Below, in pieces: positions 35,099-44,038 of a stretch of 64,000 bases of DNA; within the stretch, counting starts at the first letter, position 1; every line of letters begins with the position of its first letter. This DNA comes from Enterobacter sp. SA187 (GTDB taxonomy: Bacteria > Pseudomonadota > Gammaproteobacteria > Enterobacterales > Enterobacteriaceae). The DNA lies in NCBI RefSeq assembly GCF_001888805.2, contig NZ_CP019113.1:2542001-2606000 (forward strand). The letters run 5' to 3'. The notes below the pieces were generated by a model, which was given only the letters and a program-made list of their open reading frames with translations, ran no database searches and had not been told where the DNA came from. The translations under genes and the position numbers were made by a program.

Positions 35099-36151
35099 AT
35101 GAATTATCAGAACGACGACTTACGTATTAAAGAAATCAACGAGTTATTACCCCCGGTTGCACTCCTTGAAAAATTTCCTGCGACAGAAACGGCTGCCAAT
35201 ACCGTCTCCCACGCCCGTAAAGCGATCCATAACATCCTTAGCGGTCACGATGACCGTTTGCTGGTGGTGATCGGCCCCTGTTCCATCCACGATCCCCAGG
35301 CTGCGAAAGAGTATGCCGCCCGCCTGCTGGCGCTGCGCGATGAACTGAAAGGCGAGCTGGAAGTGGTGATGCGTGTTTATTTTGAAAAACCGCGTACCAC
35401 TGTGGGCTGGAAAGGGCTGATTAACGATCCGCATATGGACAACAGCTTCCAGATCAACGACGGCCTGCGTATCGCCCGTAAGCTGCTGCTGGATATTAAC
35501 GACACTGGCCTGCCGGCAGCGGGTGAGTTTCTGGATATGATCACGCCGCAGTACGTGGCGGATCTGATGAGCTGGGGCGCTATCGGCGCGCGTACGACGG
35601 AATCCCAGGTGCACCGTGAGCTGGCATCGGGTCTTTCATGTCCGGTGGGCTTCAAAAATGGCACCGACGGTACCATTAAAGTGGCCATTGACGCCATTAA
35701 TGCCGCCGGTGCGCCGCACTGCTTCCTGTCTGTGACCAAATGGGGTCATTCGGCGATCGTGAACACCAGCGGTAACGGCGACTGCCATATCATTCTGCGC
35801 GGCGGCAAAGAGCCGAACTACAGCGCGCGCCATGTGGCTGAAGTGAAAGAGGGGCTGGTTAAGGCCGGGCTGCCGCCGCAGGTGATGATCGACTTCAGTC
35901 ACGCCAACTCCAGCAAGCAGTTTAAACGTCAGATGGACGTGGGCGCAGACGTCTGCAAGCAGATCGCGGGCGGTGAAAAAGCCATTATGGGCGTGATGAT
36001 CGAAAGCCATCTGGTGGAAGGGAATCAGAGCCTGGAAAGCGGCGAACCCCTGGTATATGGCAAGAGCGTTACCGATGCCTGCATCGGTTGGGAAGATACC
36101 GGCGTGGTGCTGCGTCAGTTAGCGGAAGCGGTGAAAGCGCGTCGCGGCTGA
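35099..36151 (+). CDS. aroG: DAHP synthase, Phe-sensitive (AroG)
   Basis: AroG makes 3-deoxy-D-arabino-heptulosonate 7-phosphate from PEP and erythrose 4-phosphate, the first shikimate step. The product has 350 residues, as in E. coli, from ATG 35099 (MNYQNDDLRIKEINELLPPV). Motifs include VIGPCSIHDP, KPRTTVGWKGLINDP, the metal Cys within VIGPCS and DFSHANSSKQ. Length and N-terminus identify the Phe-regulated isozyme rather than AroF or AroH. A Phe-dependent TyrR box lies upstream. Confidence 0.97.
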   Translation: MNYQNDDLRIKEINELLPPVALLEKFPATETAANTVSHARKAIHNILSGHDDRLLVVIGPCSIHDPQAAKEYAARLLALRDELKGELEVVMRVYFEKPRTTVGWKGLINDPHMDNSFQINDGLRIARKLLLDINDTGLPAAGEFLDMITPQYVADLMSWGAIGARTTESQVHRELASGLSCPVGFKNGTDGTIKVAIDAINAAGAPHCFLSVTKWGHSAIVNTSGNGDCHIILRGGKEPNYSARHVAEVKEGLVKAGLPPQVMIDFSHANSSKQFKRQMDVGADVCKQIAGGEKAIMGVMIESHLVEGNQSLESGEPLVYGKSVTDACIGWEDTGVVLRQLAEAVKARRG

Positions 36152-36173
36152 TCGGCCAATCTGCACTCTGCAG

Positions 36174-36196
36174 ACCCGGCGCCTGCCGGGTTTTTT
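36174..36196 (+). terminator. Terminator after aroG
   Basis: CCCGGC (36175-36180) pairs with GCCGGG (36185-36190) around GCCT, extended by A/T, then TTTTTT. Strong Rho-independent terminator 23 nt after the stop. Confidence 0.92.
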
Positions 36197-36228
36197 ATAT
36201 TCGCACCCCAAGCACGGGTGGGCGAAAA

Positions 36229-36298
36229 ATGATAATTGTGAAAATTATCATATTGCCATGTCAAAGAATGATAATAGCCGTGCCCCAGTGATTATCAC
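36229..36298. promoter_or_regulatory. Inverted repeats upstream of the chbC-like gene
   Basis: ATGATAATT (36229-36237) and AATTATCAT (36243-36251) are perfect 9-bp arms around GTGAA. A further ATGATAAT (36268-36275) faces ATTATCAC (36291-36298), the latter within the palindrome GTGATTATCAC (36288-36298). So four related half-sites lie about 125-195 bp before the gene. They may be operators for the AraC-type ChbR-like regulator; Fur is an alternative because the core GATAAT resembles its unit. No promoter was fixed with confidence. Confidence 0.5.
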
Positions 36299-36423
36299 CT
36301 TTTGCTGCCTTCAGATACTCTTGAGTTAATTCACAGGAAGGGACACGCCATAAATATCCTTTCTGCTGAATGACCGCATTAATTACTGTTTCCGGTATCA
36401 GGGATCTTATAAGGATATTTATG

Positions 36424-37782
36424 ATGAGCGGTGCAATGAGTGCTTTAGAAAAAGTGATATTGCCGGTGGCGATAAAGCTGGGAAAACAGGTTCACGTTAA
36501 CGCCATAAAAAATGGTTTTATTCGCTTAATGCCGTTAACGCTGGTGGGGGCGATGTTTGTCCTGATTAATAATGTGTTACTGAATTTTGGCGAAGGGTCG
36601 TTTTTCTGGTCGCTGGGGATCCATCTGGATCAGGAAACGATAACCCGGCTTGATGCATTTAAGGTGATCGGCGGCAGCGTTTATAACGGTACCCTGGGCA
36701 TTATGTCGCTGTTAACGCCGTTCTTTATCGGCATGGCGCTGGCGGAGGAACGAAAGGTGGATGGACTCGCCGCCGGGTTGTTATCGATTGCGGCGTTCAT
36801 GACCGTAACGCCTTACCAGGTCGGTGACGTGGCTGCGATTGGCCCGGGCTGGCTCGGTGGCGCGAATATTATTTCCGGGATGATTATCGGCCTTGCGGTT
36901 GGCGAAATGTTCGCTTTTATCATTCGCCGCCAGTGGGTTATCACCCTGCCGGACAGCGTTCCGGCTTCCGTGGCGCGGTCGTTCACGGCGTTGGTGCCCG
37001 GATTTATCATTTTGCTGATCATGGGGCTGATAAGCGGCGGATTATCGCTGGCGGGTACGCATTTTCACCAGATCATTATGAGTATGGTTTCCACGCCTCT
37101 GGCCTCTCTGGGCGGCATAGTCGGCTGGGCATATGTCATCTTTAACTCTTTGCTGTGGTTTTTCGGTGTTCACGGTGGGCTGGCATTAACTGCGCTGAAC
37201 AGTGGTATTCTTGGGCCGTGGGGTATGGAAAATATGGCCATTTATACCGAATATGGTTCTGTAGAGGCGGCACTGGCGGCGGGCAAAACCTTCCATTTCT
37301 GGACAGGGCCGATGATGGAATCCTATGTTTATCTGGGCGGTACGGGGGCCACGCTGAGCCTTATTTTTGCCATCTTTATTGCATCGCGGCGGGCAGATTA
37401 TCGGCAGGTAGCGAAACTGGCATTACCTTCCGGCCTGTTCAATATCAACGAGCCTATTCTCTTTGGTCTGCCGATCATTATGAATCCGGTTCTGATGCTG
37501 CCTTTTGTGCTGATCCAGCCGTTGCTGGCGGGGATTACGCTTGCCGCTTATTCGCTGGGTTTGATCCCGCCCTCAACCAATTTTGCACCCTGGACGATGC
37601 CGCCAGGCTTAGGCGCTTTCTTTAATTCCAATGGCAGCATAGCGGCATTAATTCTCGCGCTGGTAAACCTGGTGTTGGCCACGCTGGTGTATTTACCTTT
37701 TGTTATTATCGCCAATAAGGCGCAGGGCGTGATTGCCGAAGAAGAAAGCGAGACCGACATCAGGGCAGCGCTGCAATTTTGA
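36424..37782 (+). CDS. ChbC-like PTS EIIC, N,N'-diacetylchitobiose/cellobiose family
   Basis: This is the membrane EIIC component of a lactose/cellobiose-family PTS. From ATG 36424 it has 452 residues, exactly the E. coli ChbC length, and shares long stretches: KNGFIRLMPLTL, NGTLGIMSLL, WLGGANIISG, the substrate-site LFNINEPILFGLPIIMNP and PSTNFAPWTMPPGLGAFF. About ten hydrophobic helices are visible. Unlike E. coli chbBCARFG, no EIIB precedes it and no EIIA follows, so phosphoryl transfer must use partners encoded elsewhere. ATG 36421, just upstream, is equally near the AAGGAT site. The substrate is inferred from neighbours. Confidence 0.88.
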   Translation: MSGAMSALEKVILPVAIKLGKQVHVNAIKNGFIRLMPLTLVGAMFVLINNVLLNFGEGSFFWSLGIHLDQETITRLDAFKVIGGSVYNGTLGIMSLLTPFFIGMALAEERKVDGLAAGLLSIAAFMTVTPYQVGDVAAIGPGWLGGANIISGMIIGLAVGEMFAFIIRRQWVITLPDSVPASVARSFTALVPGFIILLIMGLISGGLSLAGTHFHQIIMSMVSTPLASLGGIVGWAYVIFNSLLWFFGVHGGLALTALNSGILGPWGMENMAIYTEYGSVEAALAAGKTFHFWTGPMMESYVYLGGTGATLSLIFAIFIASRRADYRQVAKLALPSGLFNINEPILFGLPIIMNPVLMLPFVLIQPLLAGITLAAYSLGLIPPSTNFAPWTMPPGLGAFFNSNGSIAALILALVNLVLATLVYLPFVIIANKAQGVIAEEESETDIRAALQF

Positions 37783-37792
37783 GGAAACGGTG

Positions 37793-38629
37793 ATGGAAAT
37801 TAATACCGTACAGGAAAGCCAGTTTTTGAAGGGTAATGATTTTTATTTTTTTATCCTTGATAAATCGACAAGCGTGAGCGGGCTGCACCAGCATGATTAT
37901 TATGAATTTACGCTGGTACTGACTGGCCGCTGCCGTCAGGTCATTAATGGCAAATCAGTTTCTTTAAAGCGTGGTGACGTGGTTTTTATCCCGGTCGGAT
38001 CGTCACATCAGACATTTTATGATTACGGCGTCGCGCGCATTTTAAATATGGGGATTGGTCGGCGCTATTTCGAAGCGCACTATTCCGCGATGCTACCGGT
38101 GTGTTTTGTGGCCTCGCAAAGTTATGCCATTGCACCAGCTTTTTTAACTTATATCGAATCCACGTTATCGTCTTTAAGTTTACAGCCGGGTGAATGTGAT
38201 GAATTTAATAAGTTGTTGACCTATTACGTAGTGAATCATTTGCATCATTATGAACATCCTCAGTGTCAGCAGGATATTCCGGCGTGGCTGACGCGAGTGA
38301 TCCGTGAGATGCATAATAAAACGCTGTTTGCCGATAACGCTCTGAAGAATATGGTGCGCCTGGCAGGGAAAACGCAGTCCTATCTGACGCGGGCTACGCA
38401 GTTTTATTATCACAAAACGCCAGGCCAGATCATTAATGAAATCCGCATCAATTTTGCTAAGCAGCAACTGGAAACCACTAATTTCTCGGTGGCCGATATT
38501 GCTTTCGATGCCGGATTCAGCAGCCCCGGCATTTTTATCAACAATTTTAAAAAAATCACCTCCTTCACGCCGGGACATTACCGTCGACAATTGGCAGGCC
38601 AGCCGACTAACGGAGCAACAGAGGAATAA
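37793..38629 (+). CDS. ChbR-like AraC-family regulator
   Basis: In E. coli ChbR represses chb without inducer and activates it, with CRP, when chitobiose-phosphate is present. The 278-residue product (280 for ChbR) has an N-terminal cupin (SVSGLHQHDYYEFTLVLTG; RGDVVFIPVGSSHQ) and a C-terminal AraC double helix-turn-helix (INEIRINFAKQQLETTNFSV, DIAFDAGFSSPGIF). ATG 37793 follows GAGGA at 37781-37785. It lies 10 nt after the EIIC gene, in the position ChbR has after chbA. Confidence 0.9.
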   Translation: MEINTVQESQFLKGNDFYFFILDKSTSVSGLHQHDYYEFTLVLTGRCRQVINGKSVSLKRGDVVFIPVGSSHQTFYDYGVARILNMGIGRRYFEAHYSAMLPVCFVASQSYAIAPAFLTYIESTLSSLSLQPGECDEFNKLLTYYVVNHLHHYEHPQCQQDIPAWLTRVIREMHNKTLFADNALKNMVRLAGKTQSYLTRATQFYYHKTPGQIINEIRINFAKQQLETTNFSVADIAFDAGFSSPGIFINNFKKITSFTPGHYRRQLAGQPTNGATEE

Positions 38630-38631
38630 GG

Positions 38632-39987
38632 ATGAATAAATTAAAAGTAGTGACCATCGGTGGCGGCAGTAGTTATACCCCGGAATTAGTCGAAGGGTTT
38701 ATCCGGCGCTATCATGAATTACCGATCGATGAGCTATGGCTGGTGGATATTGCCGAAGGAAAGGAAAAACTCGCGATCATCTGTGAGCTGTGTCAGCGCA
38801 TGGTAGACCGTGCCGGGCTGCCCATGAAAATCGTTCAAACTCTTGATCGCCGGGAAGCGTTGCGCGATGCCAGTTTTATCACTACCCAGTTTCGTGTCGG
38901 CCAGTTAGCGGCACGGGAAAAGGACGAACGCATCCCGCTTTCTCATGGTTATTTAGGCCAGGAAACCAACGGGGCGGGGGGGTTATTTAAAGGGCTACGC
39001 ACCATTCCGGTGATTGTTGATATCATCAAGGATATTGAGGAAATCTGCCCCGATGCGTGGGTCATTAATTTCACTAATCCGGCTGGTATGGTCACTGAAG
39101 CGGTATATCGTCATACTCATTTCCGCCGCTTTATCGGTGTCTGTAATGTGCCGGTAGGAATGCACAGGTTTATTCAGGATATTTTATCCCTTGGCAAAAC
39201 CGATCACCTCTCTCTTGATCTCTTTGGTCTTAACCATCTGGTATTTATCAAAGATGTTCTCGTTAATGGTCATTCCCGTTTTACGGAGGTGATCGACAAA
39301 GTGGCTTCCGGTAACTTTAGCGGCAGCACGGTAAAGAATATTTTTAGCCTGCCTTTTGCGGGAAGCCTTATCCGGGGGCTGAATTTACTGCCCTGTTCTT
39401 ATCTTCTCTATTACTTTAAACATAAAGAGATGCTGGCCATTGAGCTTGGCGAATATTACAAAGGCGAAGTGCGCGCGCAGGCAGTGCAGAAACTTGAACG
39501 CCAGTTATTTAAGATCTATCAGGATCCAACCCTTGCAGTAAAACCCGCCGAACTGGAGGCGCGTGGCGGAGCGTATTATTCCGATGCCGCCTGTGAAGTG
39601 ATTAATGCCATCTATAACGATAAGCAAAGTGAACATTATATAAACCTGCCGCATAACGGCCACGTTGAAAACATTCCTGATGACTGGGTGGTGGAAATGA
39701 CCTTTCTGCTGGGGCGCAACGGAGGAACACCGCACCCGCGCCTTACCCGTTTTGACGATAAGACCATGGGGCTTATCCACACCATCAAGGGCTTTGAAAT
39801 CGCCGCCGCCCGCGCCGCGCTGAACGGCAACCTCAATGATCTGTTACTCGCGCTCAACCTCAACCCACTGGTGAATTCTGACAGCGACGCCGAATTACTG
39901 GCGCGGGAGATGCTGCTGGCGCATCAGTCATATTTGCCGCAGTTTGCCGATGCTATCGCAACCTTTACTGCAACAAGGGAGGCGTAA
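38632..39987 (+). CDS. ChbF-like 6-phospho-beta-glucosidase, GH4
   Basis: GH4 enzymes cleave phosphorylated disaccharides by an NAD+ and Mn2+ dependent redox mechanism. The 451-residue product (450 for E. coli ChbF) has the NAD-binding TIGGGSSYTPELVEGF, the metal-site cysteine in GVCNVPVG and the GLNH motif, and EIVRTKL-equivalent regions of ChbF. E. coli ChbF acts on monodeacetylated chitobiose-6-phosphate and cellobiose-6-phosphate. It follows the regulator by 2 nt and overlaps nothing. Full length and undisrupted. Confidence 0.92.
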   Translation: MNKLKVVTIGGGSSYTPELVEGFIRRYHELPIDELWLVDIAEGKEKLAIICELCQRMVDRAGLPMKIVQTLDRREALRDASFITTQFRVGQLAAREKDERIPLSHGYLGQETNGAGGLFKGLRTIPVIVDIIKDIEEICPDAWVINFTNPAGMVTEAVYRHTHFRRFIGVCNVPVGMHRFIQDILSLGKTDHLSLDLFGLNHLVFIKDVLVNGHSRFTEVIDKVASGNFSGSTVKNIFSLPFAGSLIRGLNLLPCSYLLYYFKHKEMLAIELGEYYKGEVRAQAVQKLERQLFKIYQDPTLAVKPAELEARGGAYYSDAACEVINAIYNDKQSEHYINLPHNGHVENIPDDWVVEMTFLLGRNGGTPHPRLTRFDDKTMGLIHTIKGFEIAAARAALNGNLNDLLLALNLNPLVNSDSDAELLAREMLLAHQSYLPQFADAIATFTATREA

Positions 39988-39988
39988 T

Positions 39989-40762
39989 GTGACGAATCTG
40001 TTAATTGTGAACGCCGACGATTTTGGCCTGAGCCAGGGGATTAACTACGGCATTATTGAAGCTCATCGTCACGGGGTGGTCAGTTCCACCACGGCTATGA
40101 TGAATGCGCCTGCGATCGAACACGCAGCAGAAATCAGCGCAGATTTTCCGGCATTAGGCGTGGGGCTGCATTTCGTGCTCAGCTTTGGCGTGCCTCTAAC
40201 GCCCATGACTTCGCTCGTCCGTGAAGGGCAGCTGGGCAAATGGCTGGTGCAACAGGCAACGCTGGGGCTGCTCGCCAGTGATGAGATTGCGGCGGAATTG
40301 CAGGCGCAATATCAGCGCTTTATCTCCTTGTTTGGTTATCCACCAGTGCATATCGACAGCCATCACCACGCCCATTTTATCCCTCCGGTCTGGGCACAGG
40401 TGGTGTCGTTTGCCCGTGAGAAAAACATCCCGCTACGCATCGATCGCGAGGCGCTTCACCAGCAGGGGATCGTCCCGCAGGGTGTGCGCAGTACCGACGG
40501 TTTTATCGGTGATTTTTATGCTGATAACGTTTCAGCGCAGGCTTTTCTCTTAGCGCTGTCGCAGTCAAAAGCGCGCGGTGAGCGTTCAGTTGAGCTGATG
40601 TGCCATCCGGGTTATGTGGATCAAGGGGTCAAACAGAGCCGCTATTGCGATCAGCGGCTGGACGAACTGGCGGTATTGACCACAGCGTCACTCAGGCAAG
40701 CCGTGGAAGCCCAGGGTTACTGGCTGGGAAACTATGGTGATCTGGCGCAGATCGATGCATGA
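39989..40762 (+). CDS. ChbG-like carbohydrate deacetylase (YdjC family)
   Basis: ChbG removes one acetyl group from chitobiose-6-phosphate, which makes the ChbR inducer and the ChbF substrate. The product has 257 residues (249 in E. coli ChbG). The metal ligands of the YdjC fold are visible: NADDFG near the N-terminus and HIDSHHHAHF, with MCHPGYVD later. I chose GTG at 39989 because AAGGGAGG at 39975-39982 precedes it and the product then starts MTNLLIVNADDFGLS. An ATG at 39944 would sit within chbF. It starts 1 nt after the chbF-like stop. Confidence 0.88.
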   Translation: MTNLLIVNADDFGLSQGINYGIIEAHRHGVVSSTTAMMNAPAIEHAAEISADFPALGVGLHFVLSFGVPLTPMTSLVREGQLGKWLVQQATLGLLASDEIAAELQAQYQRFISLFGYPPVHIDSHHHAHFIPPVWAQVVSFAREKNIPLRIDREALHQQGIVPQGVRSTDGFIGDFYADNVSAQAFLLALSQSKARGERSVELMCHPGYVDQGVKQSRYCDQRLDELAVLTTASLRQAVEAQGYWLGNYGDLAQIDA

Positions 40763-40828
40763 GACGGCAACGAAACCGGATAGCCATGCGGTTTGTAAAT
40801 AACGCTTATAACAGGTAATGCCGTCGCT

Positions 40829-40861
40829 AAAAAAGCGTGGGAAGGTCCCACGCTTTTTTTA
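40829..40861. terminator. Bidirectional terminator between chbG-like gene and gpmA
   Basis: GCGTGGGA (40835-40842) pairs with TCCCACGC (40846-40853) around AGG, with an A run before and a T run after, so it can end transcripts from both sides. Confidence 0.92.
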
Positions 40862-41614
40862 TTACTTCGCTTTACCCTGGTTAGCGACGGCCGCCGCTTT
40901 TGCAGCGATTTCGTCAGCGTTACCCAGGTAGTAGCGTTTCAGCGGTTTGAAGTTCTCGTCAAACTCATACACCAGCGGTACGCCGGTCGGGATGTTCAGT
41001 TCGAGGATCTCGTCTTCGCTCATGTTATCCAGATATTTCACCAGCGCGCGCAGGGAGTTACCGTGCGCCGCAACGATCACACGCTCACCGGACTTCATGC
41101 GCGGCAGAATGGACTCGTTCCAGAACGGGATCACGCGATCGATGGTCAGCGCCAGGCTCTCGGTGGTCGGCAGCTCCTGGTCGGTCAGTTTAGCGTAGCG
41201 CGGATCGTGGCCCGGGTAGCGCTCATCATCTTTGGTCAGCTCCGGCGGGGTTACCGCAAAGCCGCGACGCCACTGTTTAACCTGCTCGTCACCGTATTTT
41301 TCAGCGGTTTCAGCTTTGTTCAGGCCCTGTAGCGCACCGTAGTGACGCTCGTTCAGTTTCCAGGATTTTTCAACCGGCAGCCAGGCCTGGTCGAGCTCGT
41401 CCAGCACGTTCCACAGGGTGTGGATCGCGCGTTTCAGCACAGAAGTGTACGCAAAGTCGAAGCTGAAGCCTTCGCTTTTGAGCAGTTTACCTGCTGCTTT
41501 CGCTTCGCTGACGCCTTTTTCGGACAGGTCCACATCGTACCAGCCGGTAAAGCGGTTTTCGTTGTTCCACTGGCTTTCGCCGTGACGAACCAGAACAAGC
41601 TTAGTAACTGCCAT
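40862..41614 (-). CDS. gpmA: 2,3-bisphosphoglycerate-dependent phosphoglycerate mutase GpmA
   Basis: GpmA interconverts 3- and 2-phosphoglycerate in glycolysis. It has 250 residues, as in E. coli. The phosphohistidine is His11 in LVRHGESQWN; the second histidine is in AAHGNSLRAL, and ENRFTGWYDVDLSEKG is conserved. It starts after GGAGTAG on the minus strand. A Fur-type site lies 30 bp upstream. In E. coli it follows aroG directly; here four chb-like genes intervene. Confidence 0.98.
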   Translation of the reverse strand: MAVTKLVLVRHGESQWNNENRFTGWYDVDLSEKGVSEAKAAGKLLKSEGFSFDFAYTSVLKRAIHTLWNVLDELDQAWLPVEKSWKLNERHYGALQGLNKAETAEKYGDEQVKQWRRGFAVTPPELTKDDERYPGHDPRYAKLTDQELPTTESLALTIDRVIPFWNESILPRMKSGERVIVAAHGNSLRALVKYLDNMSEDEILELNIPTGVPLVYEFDENFKPLKRYYLGNADEIAAKAAAVANQGKAK

Positions 41615-41642
41615 ACTCTACTCCTCCAAAAACTGATTGAAT

Positions 41643-41661
41643 GATAACAATTCTCATTATA
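41643..41661. promoter_or_regulatory. Candidate Fur box upstream of gpmA
   Basis: GATAACAATTCTCATTATA matches 14 of 19 positions of the Fur consensus (GATAAT repeated and inverted). E. coli gpmA is reported as Fur-regulated. The site lies 28 bp before the start codon on the coding strand's upstream side. Confidence 0.6.
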
Positions 41662-41815
41662 TTGCCCTGAGGTCGTCAGCGGCAACGCATAACCTTAACC
41701 ATAGCGAAAATAGTCGCGCAGTGTAAGGTGCATGTGAATGCAGGGTTATGTTTTTGTCGGTAAATGGCGTTTATTTCAGCGAAATGAACAAAAAAGTCAC
41801 GGCAAAACAGAGAAC

Positions 41816-41841
41816 GCCCGGCAGGCGAAGCGCCGCCGGGC
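41816..41841. repeat. Single REP between gpmA and galM
   Basis: GCCCGGCAGGCGAAGC...CCGCCGGGC, one REP palindrome 12 bp beyond the galM stop. It may cap the 3' end of the gal mRNA. Confidence 0.8.
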
Positions 41842-41853
41842 AAAACGAAAGGA

Positions 41854-42894
41854 TCAGGATGGAATAAACTGGTACTCGGTAATACTCAGATATTCCTCGC
41901 CCGGACGCAGAACACAATCCGGTTGCGGCCACTCCGGATGATTCGGACTGTCCGGCAACAGCTCGCTTTCCAGCGCCAGTCCCTGCCAGGCCTCATACGC
42001 TTTCAGCTCGCGCGACGGCGTCCCTTCGAGGAAGTTACCGGAGTAGAACTGCAATGCCGGGGCGGTGGTATAGACCGACATTTGCAGGCGGTTATCGCTG
42101 GACCACAAATGCGCCGCAGGCTGGCTGAGATCGCCTTTCGCCTGCAGTAAAAAGGCGTGGTCGTAGCCCTTCACCTTTTTCTGATCGTCATCGCTGAGGA
42201 AATCCTGCGCCAGGGTTTTCGGGCGGCGGAAATCAAAGCTGGTCTGATCGACGGCTTTCAGGCCACTGTCCGGAATGCCGTCTTCGCCCACCGGCAGATA
42301 GTGATCCGCCAGCAGTTGCAATTGATGCTGACGCACGTCTCCCTGCGCGCCATCCAGATTGAAATAGGCGTGGTTGGTCAGGTTCACCGGGCACGGCTTG
42401 TCGGTGGTCGCGCGATATTCAATGCGGATACGGTTGTCGTCCGTCAGACGGAACAGGGCGCTGGCGGTGAGATTGCCGGGGAAACCCTGATCGCCGTCCG
42501 GCGAGTCGATGGAGAACAGCACTTCGCTGTCGTTCTGCCGCACAATGCGCCAGCGGAGCTTGTCAAAGCCCTGCGGGCCGCCGTGCAGCTGGTTTTCGCC
42601 CTGGCTCGGCAGCAGTTGATATTCCTGCCCGTCGAGGCGGAAACGGCTTTTGCTGATGCGGTTAGCATAGCGTCCGACAGACGCGCCCAGATAGGCGGTC
42701 TGCTCCGGGTAGGTCTGCGGCGTACGGCAGCCGAGCAGGGTTTCACGCACCGAGCCATCCGGCAGCGGTACGCGCGCGGAGAGCAGGGTTGCGCCCCAGT
42801 CCATCAGCGTCACCACCATCCCTGCGCCATTGCGCAGGGTGATCAGACGATAAGCCAGCCCGTCCGGGGCCAGCGCAGGCGTTTCGTTTAGCAC
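41854..42894 (-). CDS. galM: Galactose mutarotase GalM
   Basis: GalM interconverts alpha- and beta-galactose, feeding the alpha form to GalK. The product has 346 residues, as in E. coli, if it starts at GTG 42894 (MLNETPALAPDGLAYRLITLRN), which overlaps the galK end by 7 nt. The frame stays open to 42921 inside galK, without match. Conserved GRYANRI, NQLHGGPQGFDK and NLTNHAYFNLDG hold the catalytic histidines. It is the last gene of the gal operon. Confidence 0.96.
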   Translation of the reverse strand: MLNETPALAPDGLAYRLITLRNGAGMVVTLMDWGATLLSARVPLPDGSVRETLLGCRTPQTYPEQTAYLGASVGRYANRISKSRFRLDGQEYQLLPSQGENQLHGGPQGFDKLRWRIVRQNDSEVLFSIDSPDGDQGFPGNLTASALFRLTDDNRIRIEYRATTDKPCPVNLTNHAYFNLDGAQGDVRQHQLQLLADHYLPVGEDGIPDSGLKAVDQTSFDFRRPKTLAQDFLSDDDQKKVKGYDHAFLLQAKGDLSQPAAHLWSSDNRLQMSVYTTAPALQFYSGNFLEGTPSRELKAYEAWQGLALESELLPDSPNHPEWPQPDCVLRPGEEYLSITEYQFIPS

Positions 42895-44036
42895 TGTCCT
42901 GCCCCCTGTGATGCTTTGCAAACGTAGAAGGTTTCTTTGATCCCGGTTTTGGCTTCGTACTGTTCCGCCACGGCTTTCTGCACTTCCGGCACCATCGCTT
43001 CCGGTACCAGCGCCACGATGCAGCCACCGAAGCCGCCGCCGGTCATACGCACGCCGCCTTTGTCGCCAATGGTCGCTTTGACGATGTCCACCAGGGTGTC
43101 GATCTGCGGCACGGTGATTTCGAAATCGTCACGCATAGAGGCATGGGATTCCGCCATCAGCTCACCCATACGGGTCAGATCGCCTTTTTCCAGCGCGCTG
43201 GCCGCTTCCACGGTACGCGCGTTTTCAGTCAGCACATGGCGAACGCGTTTCGCCACCAGCGGATCCAGTTCATGAGCCACGGCGTTAAACTGATCCAGCG
43301 ACACATCACGCAGTTTCGGCTGCTGGAAGAAACGCGCGCCGATTTCACACTGCTCGCGGCGGGTGTTGTACTCGCTGCCCACCAGCGTACGTTTGAAATT
43401 ACTGTTGATGATGACCACCGCCACGCCTTCCGGCATGGAGACGGCTTTGGTGCCCAGCGAACGGCAGTCGATCAGCAGCGCGCTGCCTTCTTTACCCAGG
43501 GCAGAGATCAGCTGATCCATGATGCCGCAATTACAGCCAACAAACTGGTTTTCCGCCTCCTGACCGTTGAGCGCGATTTGCGCGCCGTCGAGGGGCAGGT
43601 GATACAGCTGCTGGAATACGGTGCCGACCGCCACTTCCAGCGAGGCCGATGAACTCAGGCCCGCGCCCTGGGGCACGTTGCCGCTGATCACCAGATCCGC
43701 GCCACCGAAGCTGTTGTCACGCTGTTGCAGATGCTTCACTACGCCGCGCACATAGTTAGACCACTGCTGGCTGTCGTGGGCCACAATGGGCGCATCCAGG
43801 GAAAATTCATCTGACTGATTGTCGTAATCGGCGGCAATTACCCGCACGGTACGATCCTGACGCGGCGCGCAGCTGATCACCGTCTGGTAATCAATGGCGC
43901 ACGGCAGCACGAAGCCATCGTTATAGTCGGTGTGCTCCCCGATCAGATTCACGCGGCCCGGCGCCTGAATGGTATGAGTTGCAGGGTAGCCGAATTTTTC
44001 AGCAAACAGGGATTGTGTTTTATCTTTCAGAGGCAT
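42888..44036 (-). CDS. galK: Galactokinase GalK
   Basis: GalK phosphorylates galactose at C1 with ATP. It has 382 residues as in E. coli. GHMP-kinase motifs: APGRVNLIGEHTDYNDGFVLP (substrate), PQGAGLSSSASLEVA (ATP loop) and TGGGFGGCIVALVP. It follows galT by 2 nt and overlaps galM. Confidence 0.98.
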   Translation of the reverse strand: MPLKDKTQSLFAEKFGYPATHTIQAPGRVNLIGEHTDYNDGFVLPCAIDYQTVISCAPRQDRTVRVIAADYDNQSDEFSLDAPIVAHDSQQWSNYVRGVVKHLQQRDNSFGGADLVISGNVPQGAGLSSSASLEVAVGTVFQQLYHLPLDGAQIALNGQEAENQFVGCNCGIMDQLISALGKEGSALLIDCRSLGTKAVSMPEGVAVVIINSNFKRTLVGSEYNTRREQCEIGARFFQQPKLRDVSLDQFNAVAHELDPLVAKRVRHVLTENARTVEAASALEKGDLTRMGELMAESHASMRDDFEITVPQIDTLVDIVKATIGDKGGVRMTGGGFGGCIVALVPEAMVPEVQKAVAEQYEAKTGIKETFYVCKASQGAGQC

Positions 44037-44038
44037 TG

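Noticed and set aside
36229..36251. Calling the first inverted repeat a Fur box
   Set aside because: Arms are separated by GTGAA and do not align well with the 19-bp consensus; iron control of a sugar operon is also unlikely without further evidence.
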